A stretch of DNA of 64,000 nt from Charina bottae (GCA_023362775.1 JALMGJ010000003.1:80190855-80254854), one strand, 5' to 3'. Counted from the stretch's first letter, positions 10,033-22,362 are shown. A program made the numbers and translations. Notes: generated by a model not told the origin, from the letters alone.

Positions 10033-12566
10033 TTTTCTTTTTTTATTAAGTTTTATTAGGTTTTTAGGTATACAAAGCTAAAAGATAAAGATGAAACGGA
10101 AAAAGAAATACAAATTAAAAGAAAAGAAAAAGAAAAGTGCAGTAAAGAAAAAGAAATAAAGAATAAAGAAAAAGACATACACAGAAATTAGATGACCTCC
10201 GATCCGTCTATGGTCATAAGAATAAAATAGATAGTTTGTTTTAACATGCTGGCTATTCATATAACATTAATATATTTTTCCTTGTCTATTATGTACTATT
10301 TATCTATAATCTAATCAACAAAAACTCCATATTTAGCTTTACTCCTCCTGCTTTTTGCAAATAGTCCATCAAAGATTTCCACTCATTAAAGAATAATAAT
10401 TAAAATTTTCTTTTAGTAGGCAAATCAATTTGTCATTTTCTGCCATTTCTAGTAGTTTCAACATCCATTCCTGTATTGTTGGTACACTTTAATTTTCCCA
10501 AAACTATACATATATAGATACACCCAACTATACTATTATACTATGCATATAGAAATAAAAAGAAAAGGATTTTTCTATTTATACAACCCAGATTCCAAAC
10601 AAAAAGAAAGAAAAAAAATTCTGATTTAATTCTTTTAAGTTATACCCAACCCTACTATTTTTGATCTCTCACTATAATATTTCTTCAGATTTTGTTCTTT
10701 TATAACTTTTCTCACAAAATATCTTGACAGTTTCTTATCTCTAACGTAACGTGATTCAACTCTAAAAATTTTATCTATCTCAGAGTCCATGTCTTCTTCT
10801 TCTGTCTCTAAATGTTGAACTAAAGTATCAACTATATATTTTCTCATATTCTCATCTAATTTTTCCAGAGCTCCTATCAAACTCAAAATACATTCTTCTT
10901 CTCTCATTTCTGGTAATACAATAGCATCTAAATTATATTCCATAGTAATAGAATCTGATTTAATCTCCAATTTCTTAACCTGGCCTTGTGTCTCTTTAAA
11001 ATCCCCTGGAGGAATATTTGCAATTTCTTTGACAGTCTGTATTTCATTTCTAAATTCTTTTTCTGAGTCTTCCTTCATCACTTCCATTTTCACTTCTACT
11101 TGTTGATCTAAAATATTGTCCATCTTTTTATCTATTTTTATATCAAAAGAAGTAATTAAGTCATCCATCCAGGTAACATTTAAAATATCCATCTTTTCCT
11201 CCAAGGCAGTAGTTAAATCATCTATTTTTGGAATCAGTGCTGTAATCGCATCCAATATTTTTCCCATATCTGATGTTGGTACTTCTGAAGGTGCAGCCAT
11301 GGACTCCATTTCCTTATATCTATCCCTCTTCACTCTTGCAACCGCAGTAACCAGGTTGTATATAATATTCCTGTAAAGAGAAAAGAAAAATAACAAAAGA
11401 CAAAGGAGAACCACTATAAACAATAAAAAAAAGGGAAAAGGAGGGATAAAAAATTATTAGGGATTCAAAAGAAAAAAGGAGGGAAGAGAGGAAAAAAAAA
11501 TCCAAATACAATAAAAAATTAAAAAATAAAAGTAATACTGCTTTTTCTTAATAGATATTGCATAAAAAAAAGGGCAAAATGTACTTTGGTAAAATCAACA
11601 ATTCTCACATAAAAGAAAAATAAAAGATAAAAGTACAACGGGTAAGTCCTTTAGCTGTAGTCAAAATATCCTTGAAAATGTAGTAACAATCCAGTTCTCA
11701 GGCAAGCTTATAATCACAAGTCCCAAAGAGGAGAGAGAGAGGGAAAAAAAAAGAGAAGGGGGGGGGAATAGGAAAAAGCCCCAACTCCAAATGTCTTCAC
11801 TCTCCAAGACAAAAAGCAACAAGGAAGTCCACTAAAATCCCAAATAATAAGAAAATTCCCAAAACTGTTTAAAACAAAAATATTCCAAAAATACCCATTA
11901 TAATCCAAATAATTTCCAAGCGCATTACAGAAAAAAGAAGGAAAAAAAAAATACCATTTCAAGATGAAAAGCAGAAAGGCAATGAAATAAGATAAAAGGC
12001 AGACATTAACCCATTTGAATTCAAAATCCAGAGAGGAAAATAGATTAGCCCCACTTCAGTAAATAAGCCATTCGTTAATAGTCAATGTCACTCCATTTAA
12101 CTTCCAAGTAAAGTCATTGTTCTTTAAGCTCCCACCGTTTCTCAAGTCGTCTTTAGCAAGAAAGTTACACAATCACCAGCAGCATCGGTCATGTCCATAG
12201 AAGGATCTTAGCAGATAATATGTAAAGTTAAAATAAACACAAATATAAAACAGTGACTAAAAGTGCTGAATTTAGGTGCTACTCATCTGAAAAGATTTCG
12301 CTGTTTCCTGTAGAGCAATAACGATGGTCCTTCCAGTCGCTTTCGTCACTTCAATTTCCTTTTTCCCGTGGTGGAAAAAACGGGAACTGGGAAAGAGCGA
12401 CGATCCCAGCGACCCTTGTGGTTTATCTTCTGATCCCCTTCTCTTCAAAGGGGAGGTTTCAGCAGTTTTATTTCTTTAAAAACCGCTGCAAACAGGCAAA
12501 CAGCTGAGCCGAGCCAGGAGCACTCGGTTCAACGCACCGGCGTCTTCAGCACCCGGAAGCGCTCCC
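10033..12566 (-). mobile_element. Internally deleted L1 LINE with 5' UTR and ORF1
   Basis: The insertion is bounded by a perfect 17-bp duplication gggaaatacctatttct (10016-10032 and 12567-12583). On the minus strand the order is a 5' UTR of about 1.25 kb (gggagcgcttccgggtgctg at the start), ORF1, then directly the A-rich 3' terminus ending in ttaataaaaaaag. ORF2 (endonuclease and reverse transcriptase) is absent. Having both ends plus ORF1 but no ORF2 is unlike the usual 5'-truncated L1 copy and suggests an internally deleted RNA that was mobilised in trans. Confidence 0.85.
10635..11309 (-). CDS. L1 ORF1-like RNA-binding protein (coiled coil)
   Basis: The frame of about 224 codons starts at ATG 11309 in MESMAAPSEVPTSDMGKILD. 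It has an N-terminal helical, coiled-coil-like half (KIDDLTTALEEKMDILNVTW and KEFRNEIQTVKEIA) and an RRM-like C-terminal half. The hallmark order of L1 ORF1 proteins is visible as EIDKIFRVESRYVRDKKLSR followed by a short basic strand. L1 ORF1p binds L1 RNA as a trimer and acts as a chaperone during retrotransposition. The frame is intact, but the usual FQNI region is poorly conserved (MEYNLDAIVLPE), and the C-terminus is short. The frame is also open upstream to 11423. Nothing indicates a host function. Confidence 0.65.
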   Translation of the reverse strand: MESMAAPSEVPTSDMGKILDAITALIPKIDDLTTALEEKMDILNVTWMDDLITSFDIKIDKKMDNILDQQVEVKMEVMKEDSEKEFRNEIQTVKEIANIPPGDFKETQGQVKKLEIKSDSITMEYNLDAIVLPEMREEECILSLIGALEKLDENMRKYIVDTLVQHLETEEEDMDSEIDKIFRVESRYVRDKKLSRYFVRKVIKEQNLKKYYSERSKIVGLGIT

Positions 12567-12583
12567 GGGAAATACCTATTTCT

Positions 12584-12780
12584 GTTATCATGTGAATCCA
12601 AAGAACAAGCATGCAAAGTGGAATCATGTACTGAAGAGTAGATTTGAAAGCAAGTACTGAAGATGTGACTAAATCCCAGGTGGTATAGGTAGGAAGGGCC
12701 ATACATTTCCAGGACTGATGGGATGAGAGCATCCATGCCTTACACAACCAGCACTTTGATACTTGCCATAACCAACTGAA

Positions 12781-12846
<66 letters not shown>

Positions 12847-14016
12847 TAGTTTACTAAGAAGAGCCAAAATTCTTCCCAGAACTATTTCATCAACTTGTTT
12901 ATAAGCAATGAACTGCTACTTTCTATGTTAATCCACTCTGAATGATTCTGAAAATATTTCTGCCTATTGTGGAAATCTCTGCTATCTCCTCACCCTAAGG
13001 TCTGTAGCTTAAGAATAGGCCAGAAAACCAGAGGTTGCATGTTTGGTTCAGTTTTTCTATTTACTAACCTCACCAGCTAGAAGTTGCATAACCAAAGAAT
13101 AAATATTAATCTATGATTTGCTACAGACAACAGGTGATAGTTTACGATGTAATTGATCTCTATCTGCAAGCTCTTGATCCCTTCTTTATGCAAATAACAT
13201 AAAATGTTACATATGACCCTATGCAAGTTTACCCAGAAACAAGTTATTTTTAGGCATTGTTTCTTGGGTGCGCATATAGAATTAAAGCCTATATGGTTGC
13301 AAATAATCAGAATGGTTTTAGAAAAACCTTCCTTTTTGGGGATTTTGAAATAGTTGTGTGGCAAGTAGAAATTCAACAAGTACAGTCTTTCTTGGAATGG
13401 AAATGCAAAAAACAGACTCTATAATTATTCTGCTTTATAGTTAGATGTTAAACAATACACACCCCTGTCAGGAAAAAGCTGGCAAAAATTAATGATTATA
13501 TCCACACATTTTCTGCATCCTCCATTTGTTTATTACTTTTCACATTTTAATGAAATGGTCTAAAAAAATGTAAAAGATTAATCATATTCCCTTTGTAATA
13601 TAAACAATTATGTATTAGAATTATTGAGGGCTGTGCATTTGTTTTCATACTTCACTTCTTAGTGAAAGGCTTAACATGCAGAACCAGAAGGAAAAAGTGA
13701 ATTGTTTGAATTCAGGCACCTGAAAGTGAGTTTACAGTGTTACTATCTAAATAATGAATGAGTTGTATTCTAGTCAGACTATGGTAGCATTGGATGCCTT
13801 GAGTGATAAATCAAAGAACGACAAGTGGCCTGCTAGCTAGCATCACAAAGCTGATATGCAGCTTTTATGAGAAAGGGTTTAGCTCTCAGAAGGATAAATC
13901 AGTATAAATATTGGTGGTTTTGAAGTTATAGCACTTGGCAATGCCAAGTGAAGACCCTGTAATAACTCAGGCCCTCCATATGGAATGTCTAGTGCCAGTA
14001 GATGGATTTACAGAGT
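12584..14016. other. Unassigned region with a (CT)n tract
   Basis: No gene recognised. A CT dinucleotide tract of nearly 60 bases lies at 12784-12841. A frame of 100 codons on the minus strand at 13077-13379 has no recognisable domain and a random-looking composition. Confidence 0.5.
12784..12841. repeat. (CT)n microsatellite
   Basis: An uninterrupted CT repeat. Confidence 0.95.
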
Positions 14017-14115
14017 AAACTCCGGGAGACAGTGGAGGACAGGAAGGCCTGGCGTGCTATGGTCCATGAGGTCACGAAGAGTCGGACACGACTAAACGAC
14101 TGAACAACAACAAAA
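14017..14115 (+). mobile_element. BovB LINE 3' terminal fragment
   Basis: Encodes the last residues of BovB ORF2 (LRETVEDRKAWRAMVHEVTK then SRTRLND) followed by the short 3' terminus ctgaacaacaacaaaaa. It is only about 100 bp, the extreme 3' end typical of strong 5' truncation. Confidence 0.85.
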
Positions 14116-14305
14116 ATAAACCACCTTAATACTTGTTTATATTTCCCTAATAATAAATTACATTCAATATTATGTAGTTCACCAATTTTGTGGAATATAC
14201 TAAATGTCATTCTGATGGGAAGTGCTAATAAACACAGGAAATTGGAAAATTGGCTCAGAAGGAAGCCCTTTTCTGCTCTTTTAGGTCCAAGTAAAACTCT
14301 TGGGG

Positions 14306-14351
14306 TATGTATGTATGTATGTATGTATGTATGTATGTATGTATGTATGTA

Positions 14352-14391
<40 letters not shown>
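14306..14391. repeat. (GTAT)n and (AT)n compound microsatellite
   Basis: A GTAT tetranucleotide run (14306-14353) passes directly into an AT dinucleotide run (14354-14391). Confidence 0.95.
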
Positions 14392-14392
<1 letters not shown>

Positions 14393-15779
14393 GAAACATG
14401 ATGTGTATGCTAGTTCTGGCAAGGTCAGGAGTAAACAGTCTGAATCCAGACTAGTCCATAACCATTGCAGGTGGAAACAATTCCTTCTGTCACTAAAAAG
14501 AAAGCTTCAAGCCCACTCCACTGTGCAGATAGAAGAAAAAGGAGCCAGAATTTGAGCCTTGGTTACATTACAGCTAGAGCTAGCATTTCATACATAGTAG
14601 GCGCCAGAAATCTTTCATAACAGCGTCATTTGTTTTTCTCATAATAAAAACTACTTATAAGTTATTTGTATCCTTAAATGCCTGCATTTACTTTTAGCTC
14701 TTGTGTTTGACAAGAGAAGCCTCAGGCTTTAGGATGCTGGCCTTTCTTGGTGCCTGGCCCTATGGACCACACTTAATAGAGCATTCCTTGGTTTGTTACG
14801 TTATTAAACATATTGTAATATGTTGTAATGCCACATCATTGGCTTTATGATTAAGGAAAATTACTACAGCACAGAGAGGAAATAGTGGAAGTATTTGATT
14901 AAATGATTGACCAATCTGTTCTCAAATCAGAGAGATCATAGTATTAGACCACCATTGGCTGATTCACAGCGTCTAGAATGGTGAAGATAGCTTGTGATGA
15001 GAGAGAGAGAGAGAGAGGGAGAAACTTAATTTTACCATCTGGTGTGATAATGGGAAAGAATGTTGCAAATGGGAATTTGAAGAATAAAGACATAAAACAG
15101 AGTGGGTAGGGGGGAATAAGTTATAGCCCTGAACCAAACAGTTCAGTCTGGTAAGCATGATAAGGGGTCTTCTGGTTGATGCAAGATTACTAGATGATTT
15201 GGGGGGAGAAGCACTTAGCACAGCTGTTTATCTGCAAACCATTTACCAACAAAAGGTGAAGATAAAACCCTGCATGTATTATGGAATGGGAGCCAACCCA
15301 GTCTGCCACACCTAAAGGTATTTGGCTGCAAGGCTTATGCATGAATCCCTAAAGAAGAAAGGAGTAAATTAAATTGCAGGACCTAATTAGGCATAATGCT
15401 GAGCTATCAAATAGGAACAAAAGGCTGAAGGGTTTTGGACTTAAGAACTGAAAAATAAACACATGCACTTTTGCTCATCTTAATGAAGAAAAAGAAAGGA
15501 TAAGTCCACATGAGCTGCAATATCTAGATACTAGTGCAAATCAGCCTAGTTTTACTTGTGGCACCTGGATCTACCTAGGAAGCTCACAAAAAGAAGGAGC
15601 AAATGATAACAATAATAATTAAAATGACATTGCACAGTCAGAAGGGTTACTGAAAATGAGTCTGAGGAATCTGAAATAGCATGACATTCAAAAGGGGCTG
15701 CTAGCACACAGTTGGAACTAGACCCAGAGTTAGAGTTAAGAAGATTCTCAAAGATTTAATAAAGGTATTGCACCTGAGA
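14392..15779. other. Unassigned region
   Basis: No gene recognised. A short GA run is at 14999-15018. The right part may be the upstream, unrecognisable portion of the Copia remnant that becomes readable from about 15.9 kb. Confidence 0.45.
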
Positions 15780-16275
15780 GAACATGATGCACAGCTACAG
15801 CAAGGAATGTGCCTGATTCCAATTCATGGAAAGAAATACATTGACTGCTAGCAGCTGAGGCACAGAAATGGAAGTAAGCTGCACAGGGGAAAATGGAATC
15901 CTTGCAATAAAAACAAAAATGGATTCGAACAGAACTAACAAGGGACAAGAAAGCCATAGGCTTTAAATGAGTTTTCAAACAAATCATGACGTTCATGGAA
16001 ATGTGCAATGCCATCAAGCTAGATTAGAAGCAAAGGATAACCCACAAAAATAAGGCAAGGATTATGACATTTTTGCACCAGTAGTTAACATGCAAGCATC
16101 AGAGTGTTGCTACGTATAGCAGCATTTGGAAAATTGCATGTGGAGCACTTAGATACCAAGACAGCATTTCTGCATGGTGATCAGAAAGACAAGATTTACA
16201 CTGGGTTTTGAAGAGCCAGGGAAAGAAAAATAGGTGTATAAATTGCAAAAATCCATATATGAGCTAAAGCAAGCA

Positions 16276-16358
16276 GCCAAATTAAATTAAATTAAATTAA
16301 ATTAAATTAAATTAAATTAAATTAAATTAAATTAAATTAAATTAAATTAAATTAAATT
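16276..16358. repeat. (AAATT)n pentanucleotide repeat
   Basis: About sixteen nearly perfect AAATT units inside the Copia remnant, directly after the KQA motif. Confidence 0.95.
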
Positions 16359-16407
16359 ATGCAAAACATGGGTTTTGAATAAGAAATGCTGACCCAGGCT
16401 TACATAC

Positions 16408-16662
16408 AATTTATTTATTTTTATTTATTTATTTTCTATCCCGCCTTTATTATTTTTATAAATAACTCAAGGCAGCGAACATACCTAATACTCCTTCCTC
16501 CTCCTATTTTCCCCACAACAACAATCCTGTGAGGTGAGTTGGGCTGAGAGAGAGTGACTGGCCCAAAGTCACCCAGCCAGCTTTCATGCCTAAGGTGGGA
16601 CTAGAACTCACAGTCTCCTGGTTTCTAGCCCGTTGCCTTAACCACTAGACCAAACTGGCTCT
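16408..16662 (-). mobile_element. tRNA-derived SINE (same family as 9.7 kb)
   Basis: Minus-strand copy with the (AAAT)n tail at the left, the ggcgggatagaaaataaataa end, the central cctcacaggattgttgttgt block and the gttctagtcccacc B-box-like region. It separates two readable parts of the Copia RT and is therefore younger than it. Confidence 0.88.
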
Positions 16663-17000
16663 CTCTTTTACAATAGTAAAAAGAAAAAAGGAAGACCCCT
16701 GTACATTTTCTATTAGGTTGATGATTTAATTGCATGTGCAGAGGACAAAAGAGACAGCTTGGAGATAATAAGGAATGTAAATAAAGAAGTGGAAGTAAAA
16801 CAACTTGGAGATATTAGCCACTATCTTGGAACTAAAATAAAAAAGGACAAAAGTGCAGGGAACTTGCATGGCTGCACAAATTACCAGAAGTCTTTAAAAT
16901 AAAAGAACCAATCCCAATGTCATTATTGGAGGAGAACATGGGATGCATAAGAACTGCAGACACAAAGCAGTCCAGATCCAATTTGAAACATATAAATATT

Positions 17001-20000
17001 AAACTGCACTATGCGAAGAAAATACACCTCACCACCACCACAAAGAGCAAGTAAAACCGAAGTATTGTACTGCCCGACTGGTGCAGATGCACTTACTAAC
17101 ATTCTCAGGCACTGGGACTTGGAGCATGAAGTAATGCATGGTAGTTCAACCCATTACACTGCACAGTCTGGTGCACATTGCTGGTGAGAAGGGGGATGTT
17201 ACATGCAGCATCCCTGTGCACCAAATTGTTTCTTTAATGATGCAGAATAGAGGAAGGATCTCCTGGAATCCTACTTTCCACCTTTATTCTGCTGCCGTGA
17301 AATACCAAAAAGGATTAAGGCTGGGATAACCAAAGGCCACTTTGGGACTGTCCATACTAATTGCACACAGTGTTGTTTCTATTATGTACCTTTTAATAGA
17401 GACAGAGATAGTGATAGAGATAATATTAATTCCTGCCTATTCATCTCACTCTGACTCCCTGTTTTTACTTGCATTTTATCCCATTTTTGCCAGTTGATGT
17501 TTTTGATGTTTGCTGATGTTTAATAAATAAACATCAAGCTATATCTTTTACTAGCTGAACTGAGTGGCATGGATGCTGGCTCTGTTTGGATCTAGGGATT
17601 GACTGGGAATATGTTGGTGCAAACTAAACTGGAAATTTTGCAACATAACGTAATGATGTTTTTTCCATGTGAGTGAATTTAGGATTGCTCTGTAAAGAAG
17701 GCAGTGCATATAAGATTACTCGGTAAGGTCAGAATTTTTCATATATAGTGCAAATGCAACTAATTTATTTCATCATCTAATCCTCAACAATAATAGATTT
17801 ATCTTAAAACAGCTACTTGCCAGAATTCAACTGGCATTTTGACCAAATCTAATCTAAATGTACTAATCTCAATTAACTCACAGTAATCGGTCATATTTTC
17901 TTAAGGGCTGTTTTAAATAAGTCACTGGAATTATAAATAAATAAGATATTAAGATTTAATCATTTATTTAGGTCTCTCAGTCTTTAAAACTGTAATATTC
18001 ATTTTTATGAATCCAGTTTATGAGAGCTGCACATCCAATTGAAAATAAAAAGACCCTAATAAGAATGACTAACTTTTCACGTTGATATCAGTGGGACCTT
18101 TGAAGCCAATCTATTTTGTGATAGAGAGAGAGATGGAGAGAGAGAGAGATGATAGAGCTTTGTTTTTAGAATTTGTATACACTGGGTCAGGCCTGTGGGT
18201 ACAGCCCCGGTGTTCCCAATGAAATGGGAAAGGGTTGCTTTCCATTTCCCCTACAAATCCTCAAAATGTCATTAGGGAAGTTTGGGGAAAAATTGTAAGA
18301 GAATGGGGGGGTGGGGCTCAGAGCAAGGTTTTAAGGGGAAGAGAGCAGGAGAAACCCCCTTTACATGAACAGATTTCTAATTTTATAACAGTAAAAGTTA
18401 CTTACATGACAGGAAATGTAAGCATGACTTACTATGGGATCAACTAATGAAAAGGTCAAAAATATCATTCAGTAGGAAAGCATTCCACAGCTGGGCAGGC
18501 AATTTGTTGCAAAAGCACTCAGATATCATTTGAGTACTGCATGCAAGTTTTGAGCAACTTCTGGATGAAAATTCTAAGGTATCTACCTATAATTTGGGAA
18601 TGCTATGTCATTTTAATGGCTCCAACCATATTAGTCTTAAATTCTACTTTAAAGTATCACTAGCCCTAAGGTATGATTTATATTTCTGTAGTTTTAATTA
18701 AAAAAATACTCTTGCTGCTGCTATTATTATCTGTCTTGAGAGAAGAAAGACTGAACAGATGGAATTCAAATTTTGTAAAATAGGCAAGTAAGTAGAAGAT
18801 AGATGATAGTTTCCTGAACCTAGAAAAGGTTAGTTGCTAGAAAGCATCCTGAATTAATCCACATGTCATAAGTCCTCTGTGTGTGCAGGTGTGTACATGT
18901 GTGTGTGTGCAGTAGGATAACTCTGAAATTAAAGCATAATTAGCATAAATGATGAAACTGCTCATCATTAACTATTTATCTACTATATTAGATGTAATAG
19001 TTAATCCATTAAAAATTTATGTTCTACATAATGGAAGTGCTCTAATTTCTACTAGTGCTTTGATTTCTACCAGTTTTCTTATATTAACTTGAATTGTACA
19101 ATGGGGATTCTGTGCTCTCAGTATCCTCAATCATGCATAGAGCCAAATGCTTCCCTTCAAATCTCCTTGTTTGATCATGAGGTATGAAAATAGAAGAATG
19201 GGGAATGAATACAGGAAGACACAGAAGACAGAACTAGCAGATGCAGTATCAGCCTCCAAGATACTAGATGATATAGCTATGGGGATATATAGATATATTT
19301 TGCCTTAAAAGGCTATGTGAAGAGGGCTGTCGAGAACACTGTTTCTGCAAAACATCAGACATTTCTCTTGATGCCCTCTGTATTACAGCAAATGCCAAGG
19401 TGAATGGGGGAGAGAGCGATCAAAGAAGAGTAATTTGTGACTGGCAGTTCTAGCACTAATCTTAAAAGCTTAGCCCAATGATCCATTGCCTTTGAGGCTT
19501 GCTTCTATTTTTTTTAAGCCATAAATAACTTACAGTAATATAATTCTCTCTTTTTTTTCCAAATATATAGTTAGCCAAAATAAGAACCACGGTAGTTTTT
19601 AAAGTAATGTTTTAAAACCAGGAGTAAGCAATGTTTTGTACTCAAAAGATTTTAAGCTTAATCATTATCTTCCAGAGACAGGCCTGAAGATACCTTCCAG
19701 TCTTCCATATTGGAGGGTCACTGCCAGTCAGTGTATGTAATATTGGCTTAACTGGTCTAATTGACTCAGTATAACACCACTTCATATATGCAGCAAGCAG
19801 GGTAAAGCCTTCAGAGAAGATAAAGGGGCTGAATTCTATTATTTACGTTTGGCACTGAATCTGGGTGTTGAAAGCAAGCTTCTTTCTTCAGTTATAAACT
19901 GGTGATGAGGATATGGCTTGCCAAAATAAACTGATGTACTGAAATACTACTTCTGTAAACTCTTATTAAGATTAGACAACACTCATCTATATCTGTATTC

Positions 20001-20377
20001 TGAACTAGAGAATTCTCAGGGGGGGATATTTCAATTTCCTCCACCGTCACCATCAGGAAGTAAAACAAACTTTGAACAACCATCACCATTTTATATAATA
20101 GAAGACACTGCAGAGTGGAGTGGGTGTTTTCCCCTTCAACTGTTGAGCCTCCACATTTTTGGACTCTGCCATAGGATCAGATTGTTGCTTTTGGAGTGAT
20201 TTTTGTGACATCATAAGATCTCCAGTGAGTGGATAACATTCTCTGCTGGTGCATCTTGGGGATGCTGCCAGACTATTAGGCCTACCTACATTATTTTCAT
20301 TGTATTCACTGCCTGTATTGTGAGGAACATTGTCTAGGACCCCAAACTTCTCTTTAAATAACTGTATTATGTAGAGA
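17001..20377. other. Unassigned region
   Basis: More than 3 kb without a recognisable gene or transposon. Only short GA runs (18122-18152) and a TG-rich run near 18885-18910 stand out. Frames are under 75 codons and lack domains. Confidence 0.5.
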
Positions 20378-20489
20378 ATGAATTTGAATAAACTCCGGGA
20401 GACAGTGAAGGACAGGAAGGCCTGGCGTGCTATGGTCCATGAGGTCACGAAGTCGGACATGACTAAAGGACTGAACAACAACAACAATT
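20378..20489 (+). mobile_element. BovB LINE 3' terminal fragment
   Basis: Encodes NLNKLRETVKDRKAWRAMVH and EVTKSDMT, then ends ctgaacaacaacaac. It matches the 3' end of the BovB at 27.4 kb, with a small deletion (missing gag after acgaa). Confidence 0.85.
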
Positions 20490-21017
20490 ATGTAGAGGTT
20501 TTATTTTATGTTTGCACCGTATTATCAAGCAATGAGATGTTTCAAAAGCAACAATGTTATCTAGAATTCAGTTTCCTTAGAAGGAGGTCACCAAAGGAAG
20601 ATGGTATTTTTATGATAGTTTATCTACATATATTTATTATTATTATTAATTATTAATTTTATAATTTAATTTAGTTTCCCCTTTTCTATCCATTTGACAC
20701 TCAAGGCATCTAATATCAACAACAAAAATAAAACAAACATTTAAAACAAAATAAAACTTCAAATGGGAACAGCCTGGTTATTGAAAAAGGCTATCCTCCC
20801 TAGAAGTTTAAAGAGTGGAAGTCAGATACAACAGCTGAAGGACTGCATTTCATAATTTGGGAGTAAAATAGGAGGTCTTCTCATATGGAAAGTTTGGGCA
20901 TCACTAAGGAGGCTTCTCTGGTTGGTCTTCAGTTTGTGGACCTATTTGTGGACTGTGGACCTATTTCAGGAAGAGGAAAACTCCATGAAGCCCCAGACCT
21001 CAGGTCCAGGCTTTCAG
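20490..21017. other. Unassigned region
   Basis: No gene or mobile element recognised. A TTA-rich stretch lies at 20630-20670. Confidence 0.45.
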
Positions 21018-21397
21018 GTAGTCCTCACCAACTGCTTTGTTTAGTGACTGTTAAAAGTTATGATGGTATAAAAAAAACAGCTTTGTGACTAATCCTTGCA
21101 TTTATGACCATCACAACATCCCACGGTCGCTTCACAACTGATGTGCATTTACGACTGTTGCAGTGTCCCATGGTCACGTGATTTCCATTTGCAAGCTTCC
21201 CAACTGACTTGCGACAAGCAGAGTTAATGGAGAACGCGGAAGAAAAATCACAAGTCACGGTCATGTGGTGTTTCACTTAATGACCAAATGGGAAGTGACA
21301 TCGTAAGTCCATTGTGGTCACATGATTTTCTGCTTAGTGACCGCGGCACTTAGGACAGAGTTGCCGGTCACAATTGTGGTCGCTAAGCAAGGACTAC
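21018..21397. mobile_element. MITE-like repeat with gtagtcct inverted ends
   Basis: The segment begins gtagtcctc and ends aaggactac, short inverted ends. The interior repeats variants of ttagtgaccg, gcagtgtcccatggtcacgtg and acttaatgacc, giving a partly palindromic element. I recognise the pattern (gtagtcctc, gtttagtgacc, ggtcacgtg, cgctaagcaagg) as an interspersed repeat of squamate genomes. No transposase is encoded, and the superfamily cannot be decided because no clear target duplication is visible. Confidence 0.65.
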
Positions 21398-21738
21398 TTG
21401 TACTGTCAGTAGTACCTCTGTCTTCCCTTTCACCAGAAGAGGGTAGAAAGAAAATTCATGAGAATCCTATGCATTCTTGGGTCATCCAAGTTCACACTGA
21501 ATTTTATCACTGGAATACTTTTGTGGGTATCAGCTGCCTTTAATCAAGTCTTGATAGTGCTACATGTAGAAATTTCAGTTTCAAAATGTATAGTATTGAA
21601 AGTCAGATGTGTGCATGTGTATACAGAACTTATACACATGCATATTTTGGTTTCATTTCTGAAATTTAGCTGGGGCCTTTTCTTTTTCTGGTTCTTAGGA
21701 ATTCAGACAGTGTGGTGTGGTATTAGAATGCATGAATA
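21398..21738. other. Unassigned region
   Basis: No gene recognised between the MITE-like repeat and the SINE. Confidence 0.4.
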
Positions 21739-21751
21739 TGTCAGTATAATA

Positions 21752-22077
21752 AAAGGTAAAGGTTCCCCCACACAGTTGTGTCGGACTCTAGGGGCCGGTG
21801 CTCATCTTCGTTTGTTAGCCGAAGAGCCAGGATTGTCTGAAGATGCTTCTGTGGTCATGTGGCCGGCGTGACACACACGGAATGCTGTTACCTTCCCACC
21901 GAAGTGGTACCTATTGATCTACTTGCATTTGCATGCTTTCGAATTTCTAGGTTGGCAAGAGCTGGGGCGAGTGCGGGAGCTCACTCCGTCACGCAGGGCT
22001 AGGGTCTCGAACCTCCGAACTTGCGACCTTCCGATCGACAAGACTGGCGTCTTAACCACTGAGCCACCACACCCCTG
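21752..22077 (-). mobile_element. Full-length Sauria-type tRNA-derived SINE
   Basis: Flanked by a perfect 13-bp duplication tgtcagtataata (21739-21751 and 22078-22090). On the minus strand a tRNA-like head carries an A box (tggctcagtgg) and a B box (ggttcgagacc). The body follows (gcatgcaaatgcaagtagat, cacttcggtgggaaggtaac), then a BovB-like tail (ccctagagtccgacac) and the ttacctttt end. It is the most complete SINE of this family in the window. The tail similarity indicates mobilisation by BovB-type machinery. Confidence 0.92.
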
Positions 22078-22090
22078 TGTCAGTATAATA

Positions 22091-22350
22091 ATTACAATAA
22101 AATATGTTAATATAAAATTGTGGGGATTTGAAGTAGGTGGCTTTGAGAGACTAGAGCAGAGTCCAGAGGTAGATAAGTGATCAGATAAATTCAGTCCTGC
22201 TCTTCCCTGGCTAAGGGTCATTACAGAAAGGGATGGTCCTCTTGACTTCACCCAAACTCTCAATATTTTTGCAAGGACATTCCTGAAAGTGAAAACCCTT
22301 AAGCTACAAGGGGGATTGCAGTTTCCTCTGAGGTCAACAGAGGGAGCCAC
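22091..22350. other. Unassigned region
   Basis: No gene or repeat recognised. Confidence 0.4.
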
Positions 22351-22362
22351 TGACTAAGAAAT

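Larger units (their letters stand above)
15780..17000 (+). pseudogene. Degraded Ty1/Copia reverse transcriptase
   Basis: Short stretches in successive plus-strand frames spell the Copia RT order. ELTRDKKAIGFK then a stop then VFKQ lies near 15932-15985 (Copia: RKAIGCKWVFK). FAPVVNMQAS-like lies near 16072, LDTKTAFLHGD near 16149-16184 (Copia: DVKTAFLHG), VYKLQKSIYELKQA at 16235-16276 (Copia: VCKLKKSLYGLKQ), and VDDLIAC near 16718 (the YVDDL active-site motif). LGDISHYLGTKIKKDK follows near 16800-16860. Several stops and frameshifts are present, and a pentanucleotide repeat and a SINE split the gene. No LTR was recognised. Ty1/Copia elements are uncommon in amniotes. I am confident of the superfamily because five motifs occur in the right order. 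Confidence 0.8.

Noticed and set aside
13077..13379. A 100-codon minus-strand frame that might be a small gene
   Set aside because: No domain, no start context, no codon bias that I can see, and no homologue recognised. Such lengths arise by chance in AT-rich DNA.
16276..16358. Regular array that could be mistaken for CRISPR-like repeats
   Set aside because: Five-base units without spacers are a microsatellite, and the genome is eukaryotic. No CRISPR array exists in the window.
21924..22077. Possible tRNA gene (A and B boxes present)
   Set aside because: The boxes belong to the head of a Sauria-type SINE with target duplications. No cloverleaf or CCA-adjacent terminator is present.
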